A stretch of DNA of 64,000 nucleotides from the NCBI GenBank assembly GCA_021464415.1, contig CM038464.1, positions 51,690,783 to 51,754,782 of the forward strand, written 5' to 3'. Below the pieces are notes generated by a model. It had not been told where the DNA came from and did no database searches. It worked only from the letters and a program-made list of their open reading frames with translations. Made by a program: the position numbers and the translations under genes. The DNA comes from Lonicera japonica (taxonomy: Eukaryota; Streptophyta; Magnoliopsida; Dipsacales; Caprifoliaceae). Below, piece by piece: positions 37,531-49,231 of this stretch (positions within the stretch are counted from its first letter, which is position 1; each line of letters opens with the position of its first letter).

Positions 37531-39499
37531 CCATTACAACTAAGGATGGAAATAAAATGATGTGTCATGTAGAAAATGTCTCTGACTTTTTATGAGTAAT
37601 AATACTTCTTCCCTCTAGGTTGTTCTCTAACCATTATACTCTTGGTCTTTTGGTGGAAGACTTCTTCTTCTTCTTCTTCCTACTATTATAACATTACTCA
37701 TTAAAAATAATAATTTAGATTTACTTAGATTCCCGCCGTTTATAATCCCAGCATTGTACTTGCTCTCAATCAGTTTGGTATATTAACTCTTTTGCACTAA
37801 TTCAAAAATCTTTTTTCATACCAATTTGTATTTTTATATTATATAATTAGGTTCTTGAATTGTTTGCTTATTTGTATTTTTGTTTGCCTTTATATTTTTT
37901 TAGGTCTATCCACTACACCAAAACAGGCATTTTGTAACAGACATTTTGCGTTACAGAAAATTTTAGTAACACAAAATGTCCGTTACTATTTAGGCGTGGC
38001 AGTTGACATAGTAACGAATAAAAACCGTTACTGAAATTAATTAAGGACCGTTACTATAATTACGTCCGTAACGGATTTTAACCGTGACGGACGTCTTCAA
38101 GACCGTTGCAGAATTGATTTTTTGTCATGGTTTTCATCCGTTGCTAAAATTGAAAAACCGTTACTAGATTTTATTTAATTATTATTTAAATTAATTTTAG
38201 TAACGGGCAAAAACCGTTACTGAGGTTGCAGCAATTTTAAAAAAAATTGATAAAGCATTGCTAATCTAGTAACGGAAACAAACCATTACTATCACCAACA
38301 TTTAAAAAAAAAAAAAAAATTATTATTACCCTGTGCTGCTGGAATCAGTTACCTAGCTATTTAAGATCCCTCTAAGGACAATTAGATAGTGTATCTGCTA
38401 CTTAGCACAGTTGAACTTCGACCCAAACAATTAGAATAATCTAACTTGTTTAAGAAATGCTAACAATTATCTAGAACTATTATTGTCTTACTACCAACAT
38501 ATACATACAAATGTATATAACCAATGAGAGACAATCTTGAGCAAGAGTATAATAATTGATATTATTATTGTCTTACTACCTACATATACATACAAATGTA
38601 TATAACCAATGAGAGACAATATTGAGCAAAAGTAGAATAATTGATAAAATCTTATAATAGGCACATGCTAAAACAATCTGGTGCATAAGAGTAGAATAAC
38701 TGAATGGAGTTTACTGAAATGGGTGCATTCACTGGTCATTGAAATTGAAGAGAAATGAAGAATATAAATCATCATTGATCTTTACACGCTTGTCTGCTTC
38801 ACAATGTGAGATGACAAAATCTACAAGATCAGATAATACCAAATTTAAATGAGAATATTAGATAAAATAAAAGATAAGTACAAGAAATAAACAAGTTAAA
38901 TATATGTAGTATATATCTAGTAAATATGGCCAGCCAAGATAGTAATGTCAAGGTTTTCAAGTAATATTTGCAATATACATGCTTTAGTCTAACCCAAGCA
39001 AAAGAGAGAGAAATTGAGAATAACAAAGCAGATTGCTTATGCATAGGAGAACCAGCACAACTAGCAAAATGCACATGAACTACCAGGAGAAACAAATGGA
39101 TAAAGAATCTTCTTACCATTTCACTAAGAGAAGTTGAGTTCAAGTATCCTTACAAACTTTCCTCTTTCAACTTTTATACTCCATCTTGCTATTGACTGTA
39201 CCATTTATCATCTTCTTAGAACTTTTATAGCACTTAGTTAATCAAACTGATAAAAGTAGAGGATATTTTACCGTTACCATTTTCAATTAGAGGAAAACTT
39301 CCTTTATTGTATAAAATTATTGTAAAAGCGACTGTACACATGGATTCTACACTAACCCCTGTTTGTTCAATCTGATTCACCATAGCTTAAATATTATATA
39401 AGAAAATACAAGAAAGTAATATTACATGCATAATTTTGAATTAAATAAGTTAGTGAAAAAATAACTGATCAAAACTGCATTAAATGTAAAATACGTGTT

Positions 39500-40945
39500 G
39501 AGATCGGTTTCTGACTAAGGAGGGAAGTGAAAACGCAGCCTCCGAATCAAAGGAGCAACAATTTTTCTACTGCGTGCAATTTGAACTTCATTTGGCCCCA
39601 CGTCAAATTTATATGCAACCTGTCAAAATTCCTATAGTTAGCTTAAAAGCTGAGTGTTTTCACCGCGTCAACATTCTTAGGTAATACCAAAAGCAAAACA
39701 TCATAAAAGACTAATGTAGAAAGAATCTAGCATGGGCTTATTCAATAGCATCTATATGCTTTCCTTTCTCTTCCCATCAACGAATATGGTTAGGAAAATG
39801 TTTCCCATCAAAGAATATGTTTTTCCCATGAAAACTTCATAATTCCTTTGTCTTGTTTGCGTATCGGTATATGAATGAATAGAATGTAAGCGTAAGAAAA
39901 GATTGTGGGCTTACTATAAAGTTTCTCTCCTTATACATCATTGATTGGACTTCTCAAATTTCTTATGCAGCCAGCCAAAGTAACCGCAGCCCTACAAAAT
40001 TAAAAATAAAAAAAAAACCAGAATTAAGATTAGTCAAAACAATTTCATCTCATTTGGGGTATTGAACATGTTCACTATTTTTTCTGTTAAAATTCATTGC
40101 ATAGTTCTATTGCGTATATTTCTTCATAATCTTATAAGAGGGGAAAAATAGTAGTAGTAATACCATTCGAATTGTTTTCCCATGTTGCTCTTGAGAAGCT
40201 GAAGAAGAAGATTCGGTTTCAATTGTTCTTTCTTGTGTAGGACTTGACCTTCCACGTTGCTCAGAGGAATCATATATCGGATTATCATCATGCTGCCAAA
40301 TCAGAACACAGTTATAAATACTCCTTCAACCTATTAAGCATGTTTGATTTGGTTGAAGATATCGGTTAAATTTACAAGCAGCTGTGTGTGTGCGTGAGAG
40401 AGAAAGAGAGACCAGGGGAGGGAGGCTGGGATAATTTCAATAACAGTTTACACTGAAAAATCAAAATCAGTTTACAGTTTTCTTTACTTGGGGGTGGTGA
40501 CCAATGTTCCACTTTCCATGAGTCCCATTCTTGAACTTGTAGCGTTAGTTTTATTAGTTATTTCCAATCTTCTTATGGCACAGCTCAACTTCAATTCATC
40601 TTCTTCAGCTCATGTTCTCGGTGCCTCGGACTCAGGCTTACAGCTTCTAGGACCACCATCGGCTTGGGTTTGCAGCTCTAGGGCTTGGGCGGTGAGGTTA
40701 CTGACTTTGATTAATAGAAGGTCAATGTCCTCATATAGAATCAACTGATCAGCCGCAATATTTTCAGCTAACTCCGAACTTATATCATCATCCATTCTTC
40801 TGTGTCCTGCACGACCCCTCCCATATTGCCGAGATGAGGAATCACTTGCAACAGATTTTCCCTTACTACTACTGCTTCTAGGTCTCGAATCACTTATTAG
40901 AAAATCCCCCACTAGACTTTTAAAATTTGAATTATTAAATAGCAA
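39500..40945 (-). other. Unidentified exon-like segments inside the CACTA element
   Basis: Three segments on the - strand have coding-like composition with plausible splice sites. At about 40610-40920: SDSRPRSSSSKGKSVASDS and MDDDISSELAENIAADQ. At about 40165-40293: an acidic, Ser/Gln-rich piece ending EQHGKTIRM before a GT. At 39524-39620: VAYKFDVGPNEVQIARSRK, then a stop. Between them, 39950-39995 reads GCGYFGWLHKKFEKSNQ, faintly like the C-G-Y-F-x-W of GRF zinc fingers. They could be remnants of the element's own TnpA-like gene or more captured host exons. I do not recognise a family with confidence. Confidence 0.3.
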
Positions 40946-42468
40946 ATATAAGGCTACATTACATTATACATAAAGAAAATGAACTGAAGCAACAATTATA
41001 AAATATTCTACTAAAAGCAAAAGAACTAAATAGGTGTTAACAAGCTAGGTTTTTAAAAGGAAAACTAAACCAAATAATATCCACTGTTCTTATTCTTTTG
41101 GTGTTAGCAAAAATGAAGACCTTGCAAATAATGTAATATATAGAGCTAACATTGCTCAGTGGTTTTGTCAAAAAAAATAATCAGTGGTGATATTTGTGTA
41201 CCACAGAATCTGCATAAAAGAAATTAACAAGAATTATAAAACATCAAATTATCGAGCAAAGACAGGCAAAGGAATTGCATGCAAAGCTAAAGATAGGAAT
41301 TGAAAAGGGAAAGAAGTCAAGTGGGTTTCTCATACCTCAAGCAGGTCAAGCAACTCGCAAACCTTCAGCTTTAGAAATGGGACAATAGAGCTTCACTTTG
41401 GATTTTGTTTTTTCTAAGAAGCAAAGGAAGAAAACTGTTTTAGTAATCCAACCGATACAAGTAACTTCCCACAGGATGAGAACCATATATTGCAATAACG
41501 CTCATATCATAAATGGATAGCATAGTGACCATCTGAATTATGAAAATATAAACCTACAAAACTCAATGAAATAGAGTTCAAAGCTGTTCAAAAAACTAAC
41601 TAATTTCTATCTTGGTTTCACACAATTTTAAGCAGATTTGTTTAATTGTTTGTGAGATATCAATAAACAATTATAAGAAGAAACCTATTGAAAAAGAAGA
41701 ATGAACAAAAGAATGGCATTTCCCTTCCATAAAATTATTTTGAGGTCCTTCTCACTGATCACTACATACATTATACAGAAACCTTCTCAGTGAAATTGAG
41801 CATGGAACTATTTTGCACACTTATTCTCTGCAAATGAAATGGAAAATACCGGAGAAGCGCAAACATGGTACATTATTATATACTACATATGATGAATATT
41901 GATTCGAACTAGAGGGCACGCACTTCGAGCACAATTTCACAATGAAGAGTTCAAAGTGCAAACATTTATCATCTGTGGATACTAGTTTTAACTGATGAAT
42001 ATACAATTAAACATTATGACATACACAAACTAATAATCAAATACTCAATTTATGAACAAATTAAAGATGAAAACTAATAACCCTAATGGCCATTGAGTAG
42101 TCTAATGACGTAGTTAACCCCCTGTTATTAATTAGAAATTAGATTTGCCCCCTTATTTCGCTAATCGTTTGACTTAATCCCTTAGATCTTAACAGAGCTC
42201 TAACTCCATCCAAATCAACTATCCCATTTTTCTTCATTCCTTCACTTCTTATCTCTCTACAAATGGCAAATACATATATATATATATATATATATATACC
42301 CTGGTGCACATTTGGATGCATTAAAAGTTCAGACCTAATATAATAAAATTAATGGTAATTAACAAAATAGATAAGGCAATCCAACTTTGGGGAACCATTA
42401 TGAACATCGGGGATATATTAGGTATCAAGGACAGGACAAAGTAATTAGTGAGATGCCAAAAAGCAAAC

Positions 42469-43509
42469 CTTATTACAACCAGGAACCAGATCTTGCAGAA
42501 TTCTCATCCTCTCGTTTAACTTTTCTCTTCTAGCCTGTACATCAAACCGTTACAATTAGAAAACAGGAAATTTTTTTTGAAAGGTTTCGGACCTTACTGA
42601 TCATTTTAGCTATTAACCCTCAACTTATATAGCAAAGAATTTAATTTTATTTTAGTTCTGGTATATATACAGACCCAAAATCCACTCCCTTGTGCCAAAT
42701 TGTGATCTTAATAGTTAAGGAACAGTCGAATTAAAGTAAATTACCCTTTTTGCCAAACTGTGGCTATTAGTAGCTTGACCCCTTCTTGCTCACACATGGA
42801 TGTAATCTTGTTTTGTCTGCTCAGCTGGTAATTTTGTATTTTGTCCCACTAGCTTCCCTGAATTTGTTTCCATATTTTCAATGGGTTCATCATTCTTATG
42901 TCTAGATCCTGATCTCTTAAGGCGTTTAATATCAATGCTATTCTGCACAATAAAACAACACAAATAATAATCAGGAATTGTAATCCTCCACTTCAATACA
43001 TATTTTATCCAGTAAAAGAAAAAAAAGAGTCATTCTTACAATACATCTAAATCAATATTCAATTTGATACACACCTCAATTCTCATATCATCTTTTGTAA
43101 AATACACAAAATAGGTTAGGTTAAAATTACCACAAGTTCCTCAAAGTTAAAACATGTTTAAGTTAATTTCCACTCAAAGCATCATTGAAGCAACCATAGT
43201 TAATGAAAGTGAGGAATCAAACTAGAACTCGATCATATATACTTTCTCCAATGAATAAATATATATATGAAACTTAGACACGTACATTTATGTACAAATT
43301 AATATCAGCTGCAATAATTTAGAATTTGATGAAATACCATGGCATTGTCAGCACTACTGCTAGTGGAAACACCCTTAGCTGCAGACCCATCCTCCTCACC
43401 CTGCTTCTTCATTCCTCCTCCATTGTTAGTACCTCTCTGGTCCAAAATCATCGGTTCGTCAATAGAAACATCTATATTCGGATTCGCATTATCTACAAAC
43501 TGGCCCAAA
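42469..43509 (-). pseudogene. Captured bHLH transcription-factor gene fragment in the CACTA element
   Basis: Three exon pieces on the - strand join in phase: 43338-43509, 42745-42942 and 42469-42534. They correspond to the middle of a plant bHLH protein. Present are an acidic/serine region (KGVSTSSSADNAM), the lysine/arginine-rich KRLKRSGSRHKND, the conserved pre-basic KQDYIHV, then ARRGQATNSHSLAKR, and ARREKLNERMRILQDLVPG of the basic region and helix 1. The codon after DYIHV is TGA where family members have Arg (RARRGQAT); CGA to TGA is a methylated-CpG transition. SLAER also reads SLAKR. Helix 2 and the C-terminus (expected V-x-GKA.. onward) were not found. The introns are retained, so capture was from DNA, not mRNA. 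Closest in style to the bHLH79/BPE-type subfamily (from memory). Confidence 0.85.
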
Positions 43510-44559
43510 CTAAAAAGAGTTATATCTAGCTAAATACATACAATAAGCAACCACTAAAAACATAATGTGAATAATCAACTCTTTAAACCCTAGTTTTCTT
43601 AAAACCCTAGGTTCCAAAATCATGTTTTAAGTAACATTGAAATTCTTTAAAACAATATAAGTCAAATTAGAAGTACTAAATGGAGAATTTACCAGTTGTG
43701 TGGTGGAACTTACCTTTAAAATTTCTTCGTTTGTGAGCTCTACATATGTATGTGTATATATATATATACATATATCTATGTATAGAGAGAGAAATAGGGA
43801 GAGGGGGTATTTGTAGATCTATGTTACTGGTTCAGATCATGTTTGGAAAAGGAGGATCGGATCGAGTTTGGGAAAGGAGGAAGAAGGAAGAAGGAGGAGG
43901 AGGACTAACCGTCCTTTGTTAGATTCTAGTCAAAAATGACTGACCAGCTACCGAGGGGAGATGAGATCACCGGCCGATTTGATCTCGGCGAGGGTGGTTG
44001 AGATTTAGGGTTTTAGGGATTTTGTGGAGCGGGATATCTATGCAGAGGGAAATGAAAATTTTGGGGATCTTTTAGGCGTTCCAAGTTTTGTAAATAACAC
44101 TAAAGAATTTAATAATTTTGAAAAATAATAATAAATTCTCAGCAACGGTTTTATAACATTACTACCTATTTTAAAATCCGTTACTGGCTTAAAAATATAA
44201 GCGAATTTTCTCAGTTAAATTCAGTAACGGGTTTACTTGAGTCAGTAACGGACTTTTGTGCGTTACGGGCTAGTAACGGACACAGACCGTTACTAATAGA
44301 AAAAGGAGACCGTTACTAATTCCCTGATTTGGTGTAGTGATCTCTTCCTTCTCCATTCTTCAAGTGAAATTTTTTACATGATAAACTTTGTGTTAGAACT
44401 TTAGTTTTGTAATTATATTATTTTTATTTTTGTTCGCCATTTTTTTTTTTCTTAGCTCTATCTCCCGCTTCTATAATTTTCAAGCGAACAAATGTCAAAA
44501 CTCTAGTCCCCAATTTCATTTTGTTTACTTTTAATTGTGAGTGAAAGTTCCTTTATTTA

Positions 44560-45000
44560 GGGCCCGTTTGTTTGCATAAATTACCTAATTTTAGAATTAG
44601 TTCATTTTCGATTGAAGAGTTGTGAATTTGTTCATTTATGAATAATTCAATTCTAATTCAAGTAGTGTTTGGAAAACTTAAACAAAAAATTCCGATTTTT
44701 AGAATAAAAACATGTTTTCTATTGTTCTATGTTATTTAAAATTTTGTCTAATGCATCAACATCACAGGTAGAAATTAGATCTTCTCGAAAAATAGAGTTG
44801 GAATGAATTATCTAATTTTAGAATTAGTCAATTTCAAGTTTTACTTGAAATGACTTAATTTGAGTTTTTGTGAATCAACTTGAATTATCATACTTACAAT
44901 TGTTCAATTTACACAACCGAACACTAATAAATGAAAATTTTGTAAATTAGTTAATTGTAAATTGTCTAATTTGCAATTTGAAAGACAACCAAACGGGCTC
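44560..45000. mobile_element. PIF/Harbinger-like MITE with TTA target duplication
   Basis: The ends 'gggcccgtttgtttgcataa' and (reverse strand) 'gagcccgtttggttgtcttt' match, and TTA lies on both sides (44557-44559, 45001-45003). The interior 'aattctaattcaagt' and 'acttgaattatcat' arms match the older copy at 22866-23668, which carries a nested insertion this copy lacks. Confidence 0.8.
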
Positions 45001-45310
45001 TTAATGAATGACATAATATACAGGGTGAAAGCTATGCAAAATCTTATTTTATTATGCTTTCAAACCTTTACTTGATTATTATAATTTTTTTAAAATATTG
45101 TTAAATTTTGATCTTCACTGTCTTTTATCTTAATGCTTAATAACTTTTTTTGTTGAGAGAAAGAGAATCATTCATTCAATTACAATTTTTAATTTCTTTT
45201 TCTTACTGGTATAATTTCAAATTTTCAATTTGGCAAAGTTTATGAGGAAAAGTGTTACCAAATTGTTAAGTTCATTGTTTTTTCCAGTTACTTATAGACA
45301 TATATAGTAA

Positions 45311-45581
45311 GGGTCCGTTCGGTAGCGTTTTTAGAGACTCGTTTTTGTTTTTTGAGTTCAAAAACGGATAAAAAATGTGTTCTCACCGAAATTACGTTTT
45401 CGGAGAATGAATTCATGTTTAAAGCGTAAAACGCAAAAACGCCAAAATGATGTTCTCACCATTTTCACTCTTGCAATCTTCGTTTTCACTATTTTCGTTC
45501 TCGGAAAATTCATTTTCTCATTTTCATTTTCTGAAAATATTCTTAGAAAACATTCTCCGAAAATGTTACCGAACGGGCCCT
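45311..45581. mobile_element. PIF/Harbinger-like MITE with TAA target duplication
   Basis: The ends 'gggtccgttcggtagcgttt' and (reverse strand) 'gggcccgttcggtaacattt' match, and TAA flanks both sides. The interior is rich in 'ttttcg'/'cgaaaa' words. Confidence 0.8.
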
Positions 45582-46464
45582 AATTTTTTGAAATAGATTA
45601 CAATATTATTTTGAGATATTGATATATTCCGCTAATTAAAACATCACGCATCATGTGGATTACACATTTATACGTTCATTAAGATACAAGAATATTAAAT
45701 AACATCCATATTTAATATTGTAGTTATAGGACAAAGTATGACTAGCATAAAGCCATAAAAGGAGATGCTATTGGTGATTTTCTCGGATTTGTTTATTAAA
45801 GAAAATATTGTGCCATGCAAGGGGTAGCTACATGAACAATATTGGGGTTAGATCAGCCCACTTAATTTTAAAAGTGCTCTTAGCATCTGGTTTATGTTAA
45901 AAGAATTCTTTTAGATGCGCTTTAGTCTTTTTTTTTTTGTGTTAAGTTTGTGATTCCTAATATTTTTTTAAAGAAAGTAATTCCTTAGATATAGTATCTG
46001 TTTATATGGTGGAAGTGGCTGAAGACGGTGGAGGTAGCCGGAGATGAGTTCCTAATCTCTTGCCCCCGTATTTTTTTTTATATTTTTTTAAATTAAAATA
46101 GACACACATACTCTTGATTCTGTCCAACTTACCTTGGAAATGGGACGAAAAGATCAAAGTAAGACTTGTTAAATAGTCTAAACGTCTAAGACCCAAAGTA
46201 AGTGGACAAATAATATAAAGACCATTAAGATAGTTTAATCTCAATTTCGAGTTTTTTCATTTAAATGTTTTTGTGGTTTAGGGGGTGGGATGTTGGTGGT
46301 GTTAGACTGTTAGGTTAGAGAGAGAGAGTGAAGTTGAAACTTTGTTGGCCGTGACGAAAGTGCTGAGAGCTTGGAGATCCATTGGACCAAATTGGGTTGA
46401 AGAGGGTAACAAAGCGAATCAAGTTTGAGAGAAAATGAATTATTTTGTCTTGGGGTTTTACTTA

Positions 46465-46750
46465 GGTTCCGTTTGATCGTAAAGTGGAAAAGGAAAATAA
46501 ATTGAGTTAGTTTTAATGAAAAGATGGAAAATAAGTTGAGTGATAAATGTGATATCCTCTTGATTTTTAAGTTTTTCCATGAAGAAATTTTCTTTACTTG
46601 GTGGTGGGTAAATTTTTTTCACTAAAAATATTGAAGGATGGAAGATATATATATTCATAAAATGAGTAACATCTCTCACCTTATTTTTTATCTTTTTACA
46701 CAAACTAACTAAATTTTTTTTTTTTTTCATTTTTACAATCAAACGGAGCT
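46465..46750. mobile_element. MITE with TTA target duplication
   Basis: The ends 'ggttccgtttgatcgtaaag' and (reverse strand) 'agctccgtttgattgtaaaa' match, and TTA flanks both sides. It is non-coding. Confidence 0.7.
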
Positions 46751-47271
46751 TTATGTTTTATATTTTACTGGCAATTTTTTTTTGTCCTTACTAAATTCTT
46801 GAGCTATTGCTAATGTAGCATGACGTGGATCATATCCTTAGGGCCAATAGCATGAGGGAATCACCATGACCTTAATTGAGGTGGGGTCAACAAATTCATT
46901 TTTTTTAAGCTATTGAGATAACATGTGAAAAAGAGGAGGCGGAGGATTGAAATCTTAATTCTTTTGTGTGTATTTTTTAACTAAGCTCAAGTTAAAAAAT
47001 ATTTTGAAGTAGATATGTTCTAATTTTGTTTAGAAGCGATTGAACTTAAATTAACCTTTTCAATAGAAAAAGAATCCCATAGCGTGCTGTTAAATTTCTG
47101 TTTTTACATTTCTTTTTAGATATGTTCAGATATTTGTGGGAAATGAATTTGTGATTAGTGGGGGCCCGGACTCGGGAGATACGTGGATTTTATTTTGATT
47201 CAAACTTTTAACATATTATTTCAGTTTTCATTCATAAAATATAATGGTTCTTGTTACTGGTGTTTTTTATT

Positions 47272-48053
47272 GGGTGGTTTTAAATGCATCCACTAAATTA
47301 TGCTTCTCATCCCAATTTGAGAGAAGTTTATTCTCACCTTAATAAATTTTATAAAAAACTTTCAACTCACCCCTTTGGTGGGGTGAGTTTATTGAAACAT
47401 GTATGACTCTATAAGAGAAATATTTAATGACAAAAACTTTGCTGGTAATTAAAATATTCACAAAATTTTTTAATGGCAAAATAAATTAATAATTTTTGTG
47501 GCCAAAACATATTATGATAAGTAAATATTCATGTTGCGAGAAATTAAAATTACGACATTATTTCTAATGACACAGATCCATAATAATAATTGTCAAAATA
47601 ATTTGATGGACGATCCATTTATTGCAAAAAGTTTCACAACCCTTGGTTACAATTTAACTTTTACCCATTAAAAAAAATAGTTTCACATGAAAAATGATTA
47701 TTCATAATTTTTTCCCCTATTACAATAGACTTAGAATTACATAAATAATTTGTAAAATGCATTTTGAGAATAACAAAAAATATACACTAAAAATTTGTAT
47801 TTTATTTGAAATTTCGGAATCTTGATTCTTGTATATTTTCATCAATAAAGAGTGACAAAATTAATGACGTGAAGAAAATGAGTGAAGAAAAATTGAATAA
47901 AAATAAAAAGGAAGAAAGATAAAACCAACGTTATCTACAAGTACCGTAAAGTGATGGGGTGAGTTTATAGATTGGGTTTAGGGTTAAATTGCTAAAAGTT
48001 AAATTTTAGGTGGGTGAAAAGATTAATTAAAGGGGTGCATTTAAAATCACCCC
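47272..48053. mobile_element. MULE-like inverted-repeat element
   Basis: The ends 'gggtggttttaaatgcatcc' and (reverse strand) 'gggtgattttaaatgcaccc' match. Further inside, 'ctcacccctttggtg' and 'gatggggtgagtttata' are complementary. 'ttttatt' flanks both sides, too AT-rich to be conclusive. Confidence 0.6.
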
Positions 48054-48515
48054 TTTTATTTTTTATAACTATACATGTTACACGTAGATAAATGAGAAGG
48101 GAGCTTAATCGCTGCAATATTATACTAGAATTTGCAAAAATCTCGATTAAATCGAGGTGAAAATGATTAATTAAAGAAGGATGTGTATAGATCAGTTGAT
48201 AGAGTGACTTGGATCTTTATAAAATTATTCCACTGAGTTCTTGTAATAGAGTTTGCGCGGGTAAGTTGATTGGTGTTTTGCCTGTGAAATCGCTAGCTGA
48301 ATGTTTAATTATTTACTGTAGAATCACTGATCGCCAAATTAAATCACCCCTAAGGCTAGATAGTCAGATTTATTATTTAATGATAATTGTTTGTTTTTAA
48401 TTTAGGGGTGTTATTCAATTAAAATTAAAAAAATATGCCCATTGATTGATTTAAGCTCAGTCAAAATTAGCCCAATTAAAAAAACTGATTTGGTTGCATC
48501 GAGTTATCAAGAATT

Positions 48516-48640
48516 GTATCAACTAAGCTTGTTGGTTCAGTGGTATAAAGTTGTCACTGGAATAACCATGGGATTGACTTCGAGCTCCCAGAGTCAATTT
48601 TCAGTATTGTCAAAATAATGCTTGGCCACAATTTGGAACT
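48516..48640 (+). mobile_element. Possible tRNA-derived SINE fragment
   Basis: 'ttggttcagtggtataaagt' resembles a polymerase III A box and 'gattgacttcgagctccc' a worn B box about 45 bases later. The text 'ctcaggatcaatttt.agcattgtcaaaataat' repeats the block at 48592-48620. No target duplication was identified. Confidence 0.35.
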
Positions 48641-49099
48641 CTCAGGATCAATTTTTAGCATTGTCAAAATAATATTTGGCCAGCGATAATAACACACCGC
48701 AGCATGGTCGCAGGGTCGGGCACCCGTGGGAAACCTAAAAAGGGAGTTGAAACGGATAAAATTAATAGTGAAGCTGCTCTGTGCGTGGAGCTTATTTTAT
48801 TCAAACAACTCCCGATGCATATAACCTTGTTTGGATAAAATTTTCACCATATAAATGGAAGTCAATCTATCCGGCCTATTCACATGGAACATATATATTA
48901 ATTTATAAAAACTAATAAAAAATGAAATAAAATAAAAATAGAATTGAAAAGCAAAAATCCAAAAAAATAGGAATGCACAGTTAGTAACACCCTCCATCCA
49001 TGTGTTTCCACACCATAAAGGAAAACAGTATTCAATTGAACGATGTAAACGTTACACATTTATGTATTCTTATTCCGTCCAAAGTGCTCACCCCTTCAC

Positions 49100-49231
49100 T
49101 AATACTTTCACAATTATAAATACTCTTCTTATTCCTCCTCTTCTTCTTCATCTCTCTCCAAATTCTCTCTTTCTCGATCTGTATCTCTCTCTAGCAATAT
49201 ATAAACTTCGATCTTGAGATCTCTATTCGCG
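49100..49231 (+). promoter_or_regulatory. Glutamate decarboxylase core promoter and leader
   Basis: A TATA box 'tataaatac' lies at 49115-49123, followed by a pyrimidine-rich leader ('ttattcctcctcttcttctt', 49131-49150, and 'ctctctccaaattctctct'). The ATG at 49232 is then about 85 bases past the likely transcription start. The layout is typical of a plant housekeeping or stress gene. Confidence 0.6.

Larger units (their letters stand above)
28607..37910. other. Gene-free, repeat-rich interval left of the CACTA element
   Basis: It contains nested MULE-like elements (28736-30842), short repeats of the 1596-1870 family (31205-31330, 31535-31625), a tandem duplication (32592-32808), a MITE (33863-34126), and a diverged duplication (34809-35280). 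An AAT microsatellite and a 'gggtcgggt' repeat lie near 37.1-37.5 kb. Open frames at 35.5-36.5 kb are T-rich and show no family I recognise. The first 100 bases above 28606 should hold the ABC1 kinase promoter, but no clear TATA box was seen. Confidence 0.5.
37911..44339. mobile_element. CACTA (En/Spm-type) DNA transposon, non-autonomous
   Basis: The left end is 'cactacaccaaaacaggcat' and the right end, read on the other strand, is 'cactacaccaaatcagggaa'. The first twelve bases match exactly. A 3-bp target duplication ATC flanks the element (37908-37910 and 44340-44342). Both ends carry many copies of 'ccgttact/agtaacgg' within 300-400 bp, the subterminal repeats to which En/Spm-type TnpA proteins bind. 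No TNP2-type DDE transposase was found, so it should depend on a partner for movement. It carries a captured bHLH gene piece (42469-43509) and unidentified exon-like segments at 39500-40945. Confidence 0.93.
44343..49231. other. Intergenic region between the CACTA element and glutamate decarboxylase
   Basis: It is occupied by four inverted-repeat elements (44560-45000, 45311-45581, 46465-46750, 47272-48053), a SINE-like stretch near 48516-48640, and the glutamate decarboxylase promoter after about 48990. No coding exon was recognised. Confidence 0.55.

Noticed and set aside
40488..40748. 86-aa + strand frame in the CACTA element
   Set aside because: It is the complement of the better-supported - strand exon-like segment at 40610-40920.
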